Shown: positions 24,184 through 36,032 of the stretch, piece after piece
How positions within the stretch are numbered: position 1 is the first letter of the stretch
Layout: every line of letters starts with the position of its first letter
DNA from: Brasenia schreberi
Taxonomy: Eukaryota; Streptophyta; Magnoliopsida; Nymphaeales; Cabombaceae
Direction: 5' to 3'
Assembly: GCA_036023115.1 (NCBI GenBank)
Contig: JAYKKT010000089.1
Span: 22,426,501 to 22,490,500, forward strand
Length of the DNA: 64,000 nt
Made by a program: the position numbers and the translations under genes
The notes under the pieces: generated by a model
What the model was told of the DNA's origin: nothing
Seen by the model: the letters and a program-made list of their open reading frames with translations, nothing else
The model's database searches: none

Positions 24184-25059
24184 CTGCAAACAGACAACAT
24201 AAAATGAATGAACTCCCGTATTGTGTCTTAAGGAATCAGTCCATGGCTCCTTGACGGTAGAGATTGTACACGTAACTCTCTAGTACAAAAACTTAAATTC
24301 CAGATCTTTCAAAGGACATGATATCAATAAGAAACACAAAATAAAAGCAATTATTCTTCAATTGAGAAGATGAATCAGATCACAAGTTATGTACTATATT
24401 CAGGAATGCAAGAAGTACATGTGTACAGAATCCTACATAAGACGAACTTTAGATTTCACATTACTTATTTGTTGAGAAATACAATGATGAAGCCTACACC
24501 TACCCATCAAATAGCTGAAGCTTGGCTTGCTTTTCTTTTCGAGTTCCTTATTCTTATGATCTGAATTTCTTGTTAAATTTTGTTATCAATTTTAAAATGT
24601 TTCTGAATAGCTTGAAAGGGTCCACTTCAAGGACGGTATCAACAAGTAATAGCTGAGTGACAGAACTTCTGAAAGCTTGATCGGGACCATATCAAACAGA
24701 ATTTTACACATATAAGATGGATAAATAATAAATAATTACATATATAAAAACTTAGTAGGTACATGCATACGTACTACATATACATAGATACACACATATG
24801 TACATATTTATATATGAGTGACTGCAGGTGTAAATAGATATTATGTATTTTGTTATATGGCTTTTGTGGTTTTCAAGTTTTCTTCTTATAACAACAGATA
24901 TCAATGCAGTTCTCATGTCATCATCATCTTCTTGTGTCAAGATTAGGTTCAAGCCAATTATACAACTTATAAGCAATTAATGACACACCATAGACGACAG
25001 ACCTAGAAATGAAAATGCTATAGAATGTAGATAGAATTACAAAATTAAGACCAAGAGTG
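24184..25059. other. SOQ1: Intronic stretch without a recognised gene
   Basis: AT-rich sequence at the start of the 30-kb intron. It includes a short ATACATAT-rich stretch around 24765-24815. No gene, exon or transposon end recognised. Confidence 0.5.
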
Positions 25060-25640
25060 ATGGATTATTAGACATATAAAGCCAAATTAGTCGTGAAAGG
25101 GTATACTCAAGGATATAGCATAGATTATGAGGAGACCTTTGCTTCTATTATTGCCAAAATGACTGCCATAAGGATTCTCTCTGCCTTGAGTGGCATTCTT
25201 GGGATGTCTTATAGATGTCTACTAAAAATTCCTTCTTAAGCGGGTGACTAAACAAGGGAATTTACATGGATCTTCCTCCTGGTTTGCATATTTCAAAGAA
25301 CTTAAAGAAAGCTCTCTATGGCTTAAAACAGACACCCAATGCCTGGTTTGATTGATTAAAAGGTTAACCAAATGTATTCAAGGATTTATGCACTCTCACG
25401 ATGTTCATTCATGTTAAACTAACACAATCTTGTCCATAAGAATCTTACTTCTCTATACAAACAATATGATTATCATGGATAATGATAAAGCATGGATTCA
25501 ACAAATAAAAGAACTACATATGGCCTTTGAAATGGAACACTTGAGAAAAATCATATTTTTCTTAAGCAGCAGTGGTATTTTTTCTCTCGAACTAAATTTG
25601 CTATGGATGTGATTACCATCTTGGTCTTACAAATAGGAAA
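25060..25640 (+). pseudogene. copia-5 reverse transcriptase remnant
   Basis: Conceptual fragments match copia reverse transcriptase in order: KAKLVVKGYTQGYSIDYEETFAS with small changes, the equivalents of the DLPPG and GLKQ motifs, then NDKAWIQQIKELHMAFEM. Riddled with stops. No YVDD box is intact. Confidence 0.65.
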
Positions 25641-26134
25641 GTTGGCATGCTTCTTACCAAGCACTTTGAATGCATTTTGAGGTTCTATTTCATTTTGTGA
25701 ACTCTTGTTCTGACATTCCTGCCTTGGACATCTCGTGAGATATAGCCTGATTGGATCTTGCTGTTCAGCCACAAATTCGTTGCAGAAATGCTACATGTGT
25801 ACCAGCCATAATCCTTCTGGAAGTTTGTGCAAGATTCACCCCAAGAAGATAAAACATATTGATCATTGGACTGAGCCCTCAGCCTAAACCTATCTACCTG
25901 GATCAACCTTCATCATAATTTGCCATTTGGTGTTTTCCACCAACACTAAATTCTGCTATCATGCTTGTTTTGAGGGTAAACTTCACATAAGTTATCCGAA
26001 ATCTGCAAAGTCTACGCATCAGTACCCTTAGGTTTGAAAACCTTCACTCTAGTAGCTTGAGATTTTGACGTACATCGGTTTGGTCCAGAAAAGCAAACAC
26101 CATTAGTCTCTTCCAATGTGGCTGATGGGAGAAC
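25641..26134. other. Unassigned stretch before the solo LTR
   Basis: No motif I recognise. It could be more of copia-5 or unrelated DNA. Confidence 0.4.
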
Positions 26135-26373
26135 TGTTAAGAAGTACAGATCTGGATCATTGTGGTCCAGATCCATTCATGTTTAATACTTGTTAATCAG
26201 TGTATTAGTGTAAGGGCAATTTAGTGTTTTAAGTTATTATAATCTTTAAATATGTAAACCCTAGAAGAGAAAAAGGTGTGATGAGCAATGGCGGCAGCCT
26301 TCTGAGCCAGGCTTCCTATATTTGTGTATGATGTACTGATTGAGATAGATTAATAAAATAACTATCTTCAACA
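26135..26373 (+). repeat. Solo LTR with 5-bp TSD
   Basis: TGTTAAGAAG...CTTCAACA, 239 bp, flanked on both sides by AGAAC (26130-26134 and 26374-26378). It holds the GGCGGCAGCC motif seen in several copia LTRs here. No PBS follows and no polypurine tract precedes it, as expected after recombination between two LTRs. Confidence 0.8.
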
Positions 26374-26597
26374 AGAACGTGCCTTAAGTGCAACCAAGGC
26401 GGACACATCAGCCCTATGAATTTGACATACATTAATAAATTTATGTATTTATTAGTAATATAAACATATTAGCTTCTACCACATCAACTCATAGTCATAA
26501 AAGCATGTTAATTTACTATATAAATCATACTTTATATTGAACTAGTTATTCATATTTATTAAATCAAAATAATTAGAATGCTAATATTAATATCAAA

Positions 26598-26933
26598 GAT
26601 AGATGAGGTCATAGTATATATAATGAGGTTATTAGAAACAAATTAGGAGTGGCACCAATAAAGGATAAAATGAGAATATTGTTTAAGATGGTTTGGACAT
26701 ATAGAAAGAAGATCAAAAGAAGAACCTTTAAGAAGGTATGAAAAACTAGATTTTGAAAGTATTAAAAGAGGTAGAGGATGACCATAAAAGTGTTGGAAAG
26801 AAACAATAAAGAATGATCTAGCTTATTGTGAGTTAAATGTTAACATTGCACATGATAGGGCACTGTGGAAACAAAGAAACCATGTAGCCGAGCCTGACTA
26901 GTATGGGAAAAGGTTTAGTTGTTGTTGTTGTTG
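26598..26933 (+). mobile_element. RTE LINE 3' fragment with TSD
   Basis: 5'-truncated copy of the last 330 bp of the LINE, ending in TTGTTGTTGTTG. The direct repeat CTAATATTAATATCAAA occurs at 26581-26597 and 26934-26950, a 17-bp TSD. It encodes only the last residues of the reverse transcriptase with stops. Confidence 0.88.
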
Positions 26934-26950
26934 CTAATATTAATATCAAA

Positions 26951-27505
26951 TAATAAATAAGTATAAAATATAAATATTAAACATATTAACATAACAAATG
27001 TCCGGTTGTTAATATTTAGTATTAAATTAATAAACTACATTTAATTTTTCATATTAATTTATTCATTTACAGGATTGATATGCACACATGCCCTTTGCCA
27101 TTTTCTCCAAATATCCCTGGTCATTTTCAGTAATTACTAAAATGCCCTTTAGGTAGGAAACTGGAAATTCACTCCCTTCCTGCACACGTATGCTTTTGGC
27201 CATTCTTCGCTCTCTGGATCATTTCAACTACTTATTACTCGATCTACAACCCTTATAAGCAAAAGAACCGATCAAAATTTATAGAAAAATGAAAAAAGGA
27301 AGACAAAAAGAAAGAAAGAGGAAAACGAAGAAAAAGAGAATAGAAAAGATCAATTCAAAGGAGAATTCATCGATTTCTGTTGTTGATTTGGTTATGGTTT
27401 TTTCGTTTTTTAGTTGTTTTGGTTGATTTTTGACTAATTTCTCAACCGAAATTGAAAATCAAGAACTAGGGCATCGCATGAAAGGGACATGCCCGAGGTG
27501 TGTCT
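26951..27505. other. AT-rich and purine-rich intronic stretch
   Basis: AT-rich up to about 27070, then a run of purines near 27290-27360. No gene or transposon terminus recognised. Confidence 0.45.
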
Positions 27506-27854
27506 TGTTGATTTGACCCTCTAAAATATATTTTATTCATCAGAAAACAGAAGAATATAAGAGAAAATGAAAAAGAGTGCAGGTCGGCACCCCTGGGCTG
27601 CCGCCACCTGTTGCCCACATTTTTTTCACTCACCCTAACCCTAATGACAATATTTTAAATACTATTAATCTAACTTGAAAGACTAAAATGCCCCTAATTA
27701 GTAACTAATAGGATTCGGGTCCCAATGGATCAGAATCTGATCCATTGATATCCAAACCGTACATAACTCACACTAATTACATAGAACTGAACATAAAGAC
27801 ATTACATGACACAACCTAAACTCTTAACATTCTGTCAACTTGCTCTTCACAACA
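27506..27854 (-). repeat. 3' LTR of copia-6
   Basis: On the minus strand it starts TGTTGTGAAGAGC right after TTGAGGGGGCA and ends CAAATCAACA. It resembles the LTRs of copia-10 in its 3' half (GGCGGCAGCCC, GCCGACCTG). Confidence 0.75.
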
Positions 27855-27870
27855 TGCCCCCTCAAGTTGA

Positions 27871-28924
27871 CTCCTGAAGACTTGTAATTTTCAACTATGA
27901 GAGTGCTTTCAAAAGGCCATTGACTGATTCTTATTTGGTGAAAATGTCTGTCAATTGATCCTCTGAGCAAACATAAACTAGATTGAAAATTCCTTTGAAA
28001 ATCTTTTCTCTGATAAAGTCATAGTCGATCTCAACGTGTTGTCCTTTCATGAAAGACTGAATTCTGTGCTATTTGCAGGGCAGCTTTACTGTCTGTAAAG
28101 AATGTAATCGAAGAGTTTTCTTTAAATCCAATTTCTTCTAGGAGTGAGATAATCCACTGTCCCTCACACATACCTAGAGCAATAGCTCGATATTCTGCCT
28201 TTGCACTGGATCGGGCTACCACAGATTGTTTCTTGCTTTTTCAGGATACAGTATTTTCTCCTACAAGTATTACATAGCCTGATGTTGACTTCCGATCAGT
28301 CTTCGAACATGCCCAATCAACATCGGAGTAAATTTCTATATCCAAAGTTGGGTGTGGAGTATATATAGCAAGCCATGCGTGATAGAGGATTTCAAATATC
28401 GAATAATATGAAAAATTATATTCATATGATGTTTAGAAGGACTGTGCATCACCTACTTGCATATATACAACTACAAAGCTGATATATGGTCTTGTGATCG
28501 TTACATATATCAGTTTTCCTACTAATCTCTGGTATTTTCCAATATCTTCATAGGATTCTGCAAGCTCGAAATTATCACCCTTAGGGATTTCCATAGGAAT
28601 GGAGCATATTCGGCAATCTTCCATTTTCGTTTCCTTCAGTAGGTCTAGGATATATTTTCTCTGGCTTAAGAATAATCCATTCTCTTTATGAATTACTTCT
28701 ATTCCCAAAAAATAATGTAACCTTCCTAAATCTTTCAGATCAAATAATGTATGGAGCCTTTTCTTTAGATAGGTTATACCTTCAGCATCATCCCCTGTAA
28801 TGATAATGTCATCTACATATACCAGTAATATAATAGTCTTCTGATCTCATCTGATGAAGTGTGTGTGATCACTGACACATTGCTTAAAACCCAGCTTCAT
28901 GATTCCATCACTAAATTTTTCAAA
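27871..28924 (-). pseudogene. copia-6 reverse transcriptase C-terminus and RNase H
   Basis: LLVYVDDIIITGDD is readable near 28830-28790, followed by LHYFLGIEVIHKENG and, after a frame change, RNase H SSAKAEYRAIALGMCEGQWI. About 60 bp are missing around 28360-28430 compared with copia-10. Confidence 0.8.
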
Positions 28925-30505
28925 CTAGGTCCGTGGAGATTGCTTTAACCAATAAAGTAATTTCTTTAACTTACAAACCTTGTTATGCGTCTTTTCCATT
29001 GTATACCAAGGAGGTAAATCCATATAAATGTCTTCTAGAAGATCACCCTCAAGGAATGCATTCTTAACATCTAACTGCCATAATTGCCATCCTTTATTTA
29101 TTGCCAAACTCAAAATAATCTTGATAGTGTTCATCTTTGCAACAGGAGCAAATGTTTCAATATAGTCTATACCAAAAGACTGGCTGTACCCTTTAGCTAC
29201 TAATCTAGCTTTATATCTTTCTATATTACCATCAGCCTTATACTTTACAGAAAATACCCATTTACATCCCACTGTTTTCTGTCCTGCGGGCAGATCTGTT
29301 AGTGCCCATGTGCTATTCCTTACAAGGGCTGCAATTTCTTCTTCCATTGTTGTTTTCCACTCTGGGTGTTGTCTTGCTTCTTCGTAGGTTTTTGGTATAA
29401 GAGTAGAATCTGCATTCATAATAAACACCTGATATTCTCTCGGATAATTAGAGTAAGATACCATTTTTTCCAATGAATATTTCGTTGTTTTTCGTTTTCC
29501 TTTTTTGATAGCAATAGGTAGAACTGATTCTGGGACAGAATTATGATCGGGAATGATTGATAGCTGAGGAGCAACAACCTTCCTTTCCCCTCTGGTATAC
29601 ACTTGTATATTTTTTGCATTAAAAAATGACATCTCTTCCTCTCCTTCATCATGTATACGATGTGCTTCTGCTGGTGGAAGTGGCATGACATAAGGCGTCT
29701 GCATAGATGAATGATCAACTTCTGATGAATCATAAAATGAAGTATCTTCGTGAAAAGTGACATCCATTGTAACATATAGCTTTCTTCTTAGTGGATCATA
29801 GCATTTATAACCTTTTTGGGTAGACGAGTATCCCAGAAAAATACATTTAATCGCTCTACCATCTAACTTATCCCTCAATCCAGGATGAACATGTACAAAA
29901 CAAGTACAACCAAACACCCTTGGGAGCAAATGAAATTGTTTCTGAGAGGGACACAATAAATGAAATGAAGTATCTCCATGGAGTACACTGATGGGCATTC
30001 GATTTATCAGGAAGACAGCAGTTAAAACTACTTCACCCCAATAGCATTTAGGAGCATTACATCCAATGAGAAGTGTCCTTGCAACTTCTAATATATGTCT
30101 ATTCTTTCTCTCTGTAACCCCATTATGTTGAGGAGAATGGGCACATGAAGTCTGATGCAAGATTCCCTGTGCTAGAAAGTATGAATTAAGGGATTAAGAT
30201 ATAAACTCACCCCCATTATCACTGCGAAAAACTCTTGTAGCTCTCTCAAATTGAGTATGTACAAATTGACAGTATATTGGAAGAATATTCTTCACTTCAT
30301 CTTTGGTTTTCATAAGATATATCATTGTGAATCTAATGCAATCATCAATAAAGGAAACAAAATACTTATATCCATGCACAGATATAGTAGAGCAAGGGCC
30401 CCAAATATCCGAATGAACAATCTCAAAAGGAATAACAGATCTATCTTCACAGGTAGAACATAAGGAAGTTTTGACATAGGTAAATGACCAAGACGATAAT
30501 GCCAA
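28925..30505 (-). pseudogene. copia-6 integrase and reverse transcriptase N-terminus
   Basis: Two open pieces. The first (30194-30505) has integrase HSDIWGP and RSDNGGEF. The second (28925-30160) begins HQTSCAHSPQHNGVTERKNR, giving the third acidic residue, and continues through CIFLGYSSTQKGYKCYDP to the reverse transcriptase GCKWVFSVKYKADG and LWQLDVKNAFLEGDL. The DDE triad is all present. It ends with a stop after LKQSPRT. Confidence 0.85.
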
Positions 30506-30516
30506 AGGCGAATCTC

Positions 30517-31944
30517 TTAATCTTGAATTATTGCTGAAGAAGCTTTATACGAGGTTCCATGCTGAGGATGATCTTCCAAAATGTATAAGCCCCTCTGTAG
30601 TCTACCATGACCAAAGACTTTCTCCGTCTTCAAATATTGAAACACATAATCAGTAGGAGTAAAGGTTATGATGCATTCCATGGTGCGAGTCAACGAGCTG
30701 ACAGAAAGTAAATTTATTGGAAAGCTGGAAACATGATAGACTAATGTTAAATTAGCAAAACACGTGGGTACACTTCCCTGTCCAACCATATATGAGTAAG
30801 GGCCATCTGCTAACTTAATAGGTTCTTGTTTTGAGAGATGTCTGTACTCTGAAAAATAAGATGATTCTCCTACCATATGATCTGTGGCACCTGAATCAAT
30901 AATCCAAATCTTTGAATTAGAATAAGAGGTGTTACCCTTTACTATGTAAGTGGCCTGAGCTACCGAGACTTGAGAGGTAGATGGTTGAGACTGTCCAGAT
31001 AATCTTGTCTCTAGTCCTTCTATTCTCTTAATAAGATCAAACATTCCATCTGCATTAGACGTAGTAGTATTCTCAGCTGAATGAGCAGAATGATTTCTGT
31101 TTTTATAATATTCTGGTTTGCCATGTAATTCCCAACAATATTCTTTTGTGTGTCTCGATTTTCCACAATGAGAACAGATGAGTTTTTCTTTTTCATCAGG
31201 CTGAACTCTTCCACGTCCTCGTCCACGACCTTGATATCCGCCTCTTCCGCGGTAATGTGAATTTTCTACTCTGGTTTGGAGTGCATGTTGATCAGTAACA
31301 GGAGCATTATTCTTCTCAAGATTTCTTCTATCTTCTTCTCTGATCAATAATGAGTATATTGTTCTCAATGAAGGTAATTCATCTCTTCCCAAGACATTGA
31401 GCTTTATTGATTCATATTCTGAATTTACACCCCATAGTAAATCAAATACCTTTTTCTTTTCTGTCTCTTCATTTCTTTTTGTTTGACATGATAGGCACTT
31501 GATATTAGTATAGTACTGAAGTTCATCCCAAAGTCCCCGAAGGTCTGCATAATAGTCACTGATAGAACGCGAGCCCTGTTTACAATTTCTGATTCTTTCC
31601 AAGATTTCATATTCTTTTGCCACATTCTTCTTTCTGGAATAAGCTCCTGACACCGCACACCAAATTTCATACGCTGATTCAAGAAACATGAATGTCTTCG
31701 CTATTGATGGATTCATAGACTGCAATAACCAAGAAGAAATCAACGCATCTTCTCGTCTCCAAACAGGATAGAGAGGATCGTTTATGTCTAGAGAAGGTTT
31801 CTGACCGATAAGATGAGTCCATCTCCCCCTTGCTATAATAGCCAGTTCCACAGACCTACACCATTTAAGATAATTTCTTCCATCTAATTTTGTTGTTGTA
31901 ATCTGAAAACTTTCGCCCTTTTCATTCACTGCTTGTTCAGACAT
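30517..31944 (-). CDS. copia-6 gag-protease
   Basis: Start chosen at MSEQAVNEKGE (ATG at 31944), because upstream in-frame codons lie in the repeat-rich leader. About 475 codons are open. Gag motifs are TTKLDGRNYLKW and YSRKKNVAKEYEILERI. The zinc knuckle CSHCGKSRHTKEYC is a full CX2CX4HX4C. The protease motif is WIIDSGATDHM with DSG intact. It stops after LYILEDHPQHGTSY, before the integrase. In an active element the frame would continue, so this stop probably inactivates it. Confidence 0.82.
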   Translation of the reverse strand: MSEQAVNEKGESFQITTTKLDGRNYLKWCRSVELAIIARGRWTHLIGQKPSLDINDPLYPVWRREDALISSWLLQSMNPSIAKTFMFLESAYEIWCAVSGAYSRKKNVAKEYEILERIRNCKQGSRSISDYYADLRGLWDELQYYTNIKCLSCQTKRNEETEKKKVFDLLWGVNSEYESIKLNVLGRDELPSLRTIYSLLIREEDRRNLEKNNAPVTDQHALQTRVENSHYRGRGGYQGRGRGRGRVQPDEKEKLICSHCGKSRHTKEYCWELHGKPEYYKNRNHSAHSAENTTTSNADGMFDLIKRIEGLETRLSGQSQPSTSQVSVAQATYIVKGNTSYSNSKIWIIDSGATDHMVGESSYFSEYRHLSKQEPIKLADGPYSYMVGQGSVPTCFANLTLVYHVSSFPINLLSVSSLTRTMECIITFTPTDYVFQYLKTEKVFGHGRLQRGLYILEDHPQHGTSYKASSAIIQD

Positions 31945-32035
31945 CGTGACAGAAGTATCAATTGCCTTACCTTTACTTGCCGTAAAAATGCAAGCAATAT
32001 GAGGTCGACCTTGATTTTCACCACCAATATTAATC

Positions 32036-32290
32036 TCCCAAATTTGAAAAACGGCAATATGAAAATCAAGACGATATGATTTTCCAAAATCTGAAGAATC
32101 GGCAATATGATGATCAAGACAATACGATTTTCCCAAATCTGAAAATCAGCAATAACGATTTTCCCAAATCTAAAAATCAGCAATGAGATGATAAGGCAAT
32201 ACGATTTTCCCAAATATGAAAAATCGGCAATACGATTTTCCCAAATCTGAAAAATCGGCAATATGGTGATCAAGGCAATACGATTTTGCC
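32036..32290 (-). repeat. Leader tandem repeats of copia-6
   Basis: Several imperfect copies of GATTTTCCCAAATCTGAAAA and CGGCAATA(T/C)G(A/G)T in irregular units, between the PBS region and gag. Confidence 0.75.
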
Positions 32291-32506
32291 TTGATAATCC
32301 AATGTCCACGTTGATGTTCAAGTTGGTGTTCACCACCAATATTAATCCCAAATAAAAAAAAACTTCTTCCAACTGATAATACCTTGATAATCCAACGTAG
32401 TCTATGTGCTTTCAACAAAGAAACTTGAAATTTCTCGCTTAATAGGGTATGATAACATAATAGAAAAATAATCACATTCATTAATATAACCAAACTTACA
32501 AAATAT

Positions 32507-32536
32507 GGCAGATTGGAGGCATTCCTCCAATCTGCC
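32507..32536. repeat. Perfect hairpin in the copia-6 5' LTR
   Basis: GGCAGATTGGAGG, a CATT loop and CCTCCAATCTGCC: a 13-bp stem. The same hairpin with a 12-bp stem lies at 52688-52715 in copia-9. Confidence 0.85.
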
Positions 32537-33147
32537 CCAAAAATGAAGAAGTCGGCCCTCACTGCTGCCGCCCAATCTCTTTCCCTTAATCTAACACTAA
32601 ACCCTAATCACTACTACTTATATCCTATCTAACTTGAATTCCTAAACTACCCCTAATTAGTATTAATTACTACTAAAGCGACATGAACCTTACATAACGT
32701 GACATACATAAGAAAACGTGAAATACATGTACATTCCTTTAACACTAACTCTACTGATAGGGTTTCACCCCTTTAAATATCAGCATTACAATATCAAATT
32801 TACTAAAGTGCCATTAATGAGGCTTATTTAAAACTACCTTTAAAAACATACTTAATATATATATATATATATATAACAGAAAAATTAAATTGAAAGCTGA
32901 ACAAGTTCTATAGATGGTCTGCGATCATAATCTACTCTTCTTTCATAAGTTCCAACACTCCCCCTTAAGTTGGGTGAAAGATAGATATTACACCCAACTT
33001 ACTACATAGCCTCAGAAGTAGATTCATGTTAAGTGCTTTAGTTAACATATCTGTACATTGACTGTCGGACTTCACATGTTCTAACCGAAATTCTTTCGCA
33101 TGTACACTATCCCGTATGAAGTGACAATCTATTTCAATATGTTTTGT

Positions 33148-34494
33148 TCACTCGTGATATACCAGATTTGAAGCTATTTGTATTGCTGCTTTGCTATCAT
33201 AAAATATAGGAATAAGTTTTTCTACAAATAGGCCAATTTTCATTAGTAGAGTCCGCAACCACTTTCCTTCACACATTCCTGATACAATCGCTCTATATTC
33301 TGCCTCAGCTATCGATTTAGATACAACTAATTGTTTCTTACTTTTACAAGATACTATGTTGCCTCCAACCAGTGCTATATATCCTATAGTTGATTTTCTA
33401 TCTTCTATAGAACATACCCAATCAACATTTGTATAAATTTCAATATTTGTGTGACCATTGGCTTTGTAAGTGATTCCATGTCTAGGAGTCGCTTTCAAAT
33501 ATCTTAGTATATGAAACACTGCATCCATATGGTATTTTGAAGGTGATTGCATGAACTGACTTACTATGCTTACTACATATGCTATGTCTAGACGTGTAAT
33601 AGTCAAATATATCAGTTCTCTAACTAATTGCTGATATCTAGTCACATCAACTCTGCCAGCTCTATCCTCCATATGCAACTTATGGTTAACATCCATTGGT
33701 GTATGTATAGGTTTACAATTTTCCATCCTAACATCTTGCAACAAATCCAAAGTATATTTTCTTTGATTTAGGCAGATATCACTACCTGAGTAGGCTACTT
33801 CAATGCCCAAAAAGTAATGTAATCTTCCAAGATCCTTAATGTTGAATAGTCGATGAAGATCTTGTTTTAGTCTTTGGATTTCCTCGATGTCATCACCTGT
33901 CACGATAATGTCATCAACATATATGAGTAGTAATGTCAACTTAGCTCCCCTTTTAAAGAATAGTGTATGGTCACTTACACTCTTTTGATACCCAAAACTT
34001 ATAATACTTCTATTGAAATTTTCAAATCAAGCTCTAGAAGACTGTTTTAGTTCATAAATTGCTTTCCTTAATTTGCATACTATATTTTCTGGATTTGGAT
34101 ACCTAGGTGGTAACTCCATATAGACTTTTTCTTTGAGCTCCCCCTCCAAGAATGCATTTTTCACATCAAGCTGCCACATTATCCAATTTTTCTGGGCAGC
34201 AATACTAATAATAACTTGTATAGATGTAAGCTTTGCTACTGGTGCAAATGTCTCCTCGTAGTCAATCCCATATGCTTGACTATAACCACGAGCTACTAGT
34301 CTTCTTTATATCTCTCCAATGAACCATCTGCTCTGAATTTTACTGTATACACCCACTTCCAAGTGATTGCCTTTTTGCCTGGTGGTAAATCACTAACCTC
34401 CCACATTTGGTTTTTTTCAAGTGCCTCAAGTTCATATTTCATAGCTTCAACCCACTACTTATTCTATGATGCTTCAAATAAATTTTTTGGAACC
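33148..34494 (-). pseudogene. copia-7 reverse transcriptase and RNase H
   Basis: The open part 33148-33939 reads LLIYVDDIIVTGDD, LHYFLGIEVAYSGSD, LIYLTITRLDIAYVVS and, for RNase H, SIAEAEYRAIVSGMCEGKW. Upstream, to 34494, the earlier reverse transcriptase motifs are visible but frameshifted. It continues across LINE F into the piece at 41537. Confidence 0.82.
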
Positions 34495-34679
34495 TAATGT
34501 AACTCAATTTAGTGAAAAAAATTTTGCCGCCTGAATGTAGTGAAAAATTTTTAGAGAGGGTCTCCGCATTTTGATTATGGACGGATGCGGGGGGTAAGGA
34601 AGCTAGTCCTAGATAATAAGACTCGTATTGGTTCTTGGAATATCGGAACATTATCCGGTAAGCTAATAGAGGTGGTAGA

Positions 34680-35001
34680 TGTTTAAGAATATGCTTATCT
34701 AATGTTCTTTGTGTTAGTTTTATGTTTCTAGGTATTATTGTACTCGCCCGAAACTTTAGGGGTATTTTGGTAATTTTCGATACTAGGGGTATTTTGATCA
34801 ATTTCTATTTTACAGTTCCCTATATAAGGGCTGGTAGATTGTATTAGAGAGAGTGAGATTGTGTTGTAAGTGTGAGTGGAGAAGAGGGGGGGCGACCTCC
34901 ATTGGAGGTCCGCCCCTTCCTTCAATCCATCGTTTTTCCTCTTTAATATAAGTCTCATTTTGTGTATTTAATCTCCTGCAATGTTTTTCTGAATTACAAC
35001 A
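34680..35001 (+). repeat. 5' LTR of the gene-carrying element
   Basis: 322 bp. TATA-like TATATAA at 34821-34827. A CCTCCATTGGAGG inverted repeat near 34894. It differs from the 3' LTR by an extra ~18-bp segment and scattered substitutions. Confidence 0.88.
34821..34827 (+). promoter_or_regulatory. TATA-like element in the LTR
   Basis: CCCTATATAAGGG context; the same motif lies at 38522-38528 in the 3' LTR. Likely the LTR promoter. Confidence 0.55.
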
Positions 35002-35013
35002 TGGTATCAGAGC
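35002..35013 (+). promoter_or_regulatory. tRNA-iMet primer-binding site
   Basis: TGGTATCAGAGC immediately after the LTR. Confidence 0.9.
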
Positions 35014-35190
35014 ATATTTCGATTGTTTGGAGCAATAGGAGCTATGGGATGATGATATGAGAACTAAGTGGAAAATCTTACGGCTTACACTTGGTATGTA
35101 GTATCCGAGGACTGATCTTCATCGTGGCTTTGATCATGTTTTGGGATAGAGGCAAGTAATAAAACTTTGCCATACTTTCAGTGGTCTTTA

Positions 35191-35372
35191 TGTTGACTAT
35201 ATGAATATCATGATGATTGATTATGCTATAAGACTACATCTGTCTCTTGCTGAATGAAATTAGAAGGGGCCAAAATTGTTATGTTGACTATATGCATATC
35301 GTGTTCATTGATTATGCTATAACACTACATCTGTCTCTTGCTGAATGAAATTAGAAGGTTCAGAAGGTTCGG
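35191..35372 (+). repeat. Tandem duplication, about 91-bp unit
   Basis: Two copies starting TGTTGACTATATG at 35191 and 35282, sharing ACTACATCTGTCTCTTGC and TGAATGAAATTAGAAGG. Confidence 0.85.
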
Positions 35373-35423
35373 TTACTTGTTGAGAAAACTGGCAGACCAC
35401 TTAAACTGGACACAGATGGCATT
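35358..35423 (+). pseudogene. Fragment resembling DNA polymerase epsilon catalytic subunit
   Basis: Reads VRLLVEKTGRPLKLDTDGI, which resembles the conserved LVEKIGRPLELDTDGIW block of polymerase epsilon; a stop replaces the next residue. It is only 22 codons and no further polymerase sequence is recognised around it, so the assignment is tentative. Confidence 0.5.
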
Positions 35424-35661
35424 TAGTGTGCATAGTTTTTTTTATTGCTGAAGACTTGAGATGATTGTTTTTAGACATGCTGGTATCAAAATGGTCTCTA
35501 ATGAAGGTAAAAGCTCATCATGCCACTCGGAAATGCACGATGTGCCTAACAGGAGCTTCTTGAAAATTTTCAACTATGAAAAGGATATCCATACTAATTA
35601 TTCCAAGTTTGCTGAGACTCTTGTTTCTGTATCACAGTGATATCACTTATGATCGTCAACT

Positions 35662-35664
<3 letters not shown>

Positions 35665-35707
<43 letters not shown>
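35665..35707. repeat. (TA)n microsatellite
   Basis: More than 20 TA units inside the element. Confidence 0.95.
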
Positions 35708-35710
<3 letters not shown>

Positions 35711-36032
35711 CAAGAGTTTGAAAAAATGTTATCTGATAAGCAACATGGAAAACGTCATCTGATAAGCATCATGACAAGAGTTTTTTTTTGGAAAAAGCAT
35801 GGGCTGAAAGTGGATGAATGAACATAAGCAGAGAAATTATGGGAGCTGCACGTATTGTGAAGACGATGGTGGCTGCCTTTATTGGATTTGGCAGCACAGT
35901 TGGATTAGGCAATACAATTATTGCATATGGCGGCTAGAATTAATTGCTGCAATATTACCTTGGAAAAGGAATATAAGAGGCAATTGCAAGATTGCATGGG
36001 GAATATGAGAAGCAATTAAACACTGAGAATTA

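Larger units (their letters stand above)
27506..32745 (-). mobile_element. copia-6, nearly complete copia element
   Basis: Minus-strand order: 5' terminal region (32745 down to about 32455), degenerate PBS near 32450, repeat-rich leader, gag-protease, integrase, reverse transcriptase, RNase H, polypurine tract (27855-27870) and 3' LTR 27506-27854. The two terminal regions align only in patches, so they are not a young LTR pair. Its right end interrupts the LTR of copia-7. Confidence 0.82.

Noticed and set aside
32868..32895. (TA)n tract in the copia-7 LTR as a regulatory site
   Set aside because: Simple microsatellite whose length differs between the two LTRs.
35430..35640. Plus-strand open stretch (SFLKIFNYEKDIHTNYSKF) as captured gene
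   Set aside because: No family recognised; stops on both sides.
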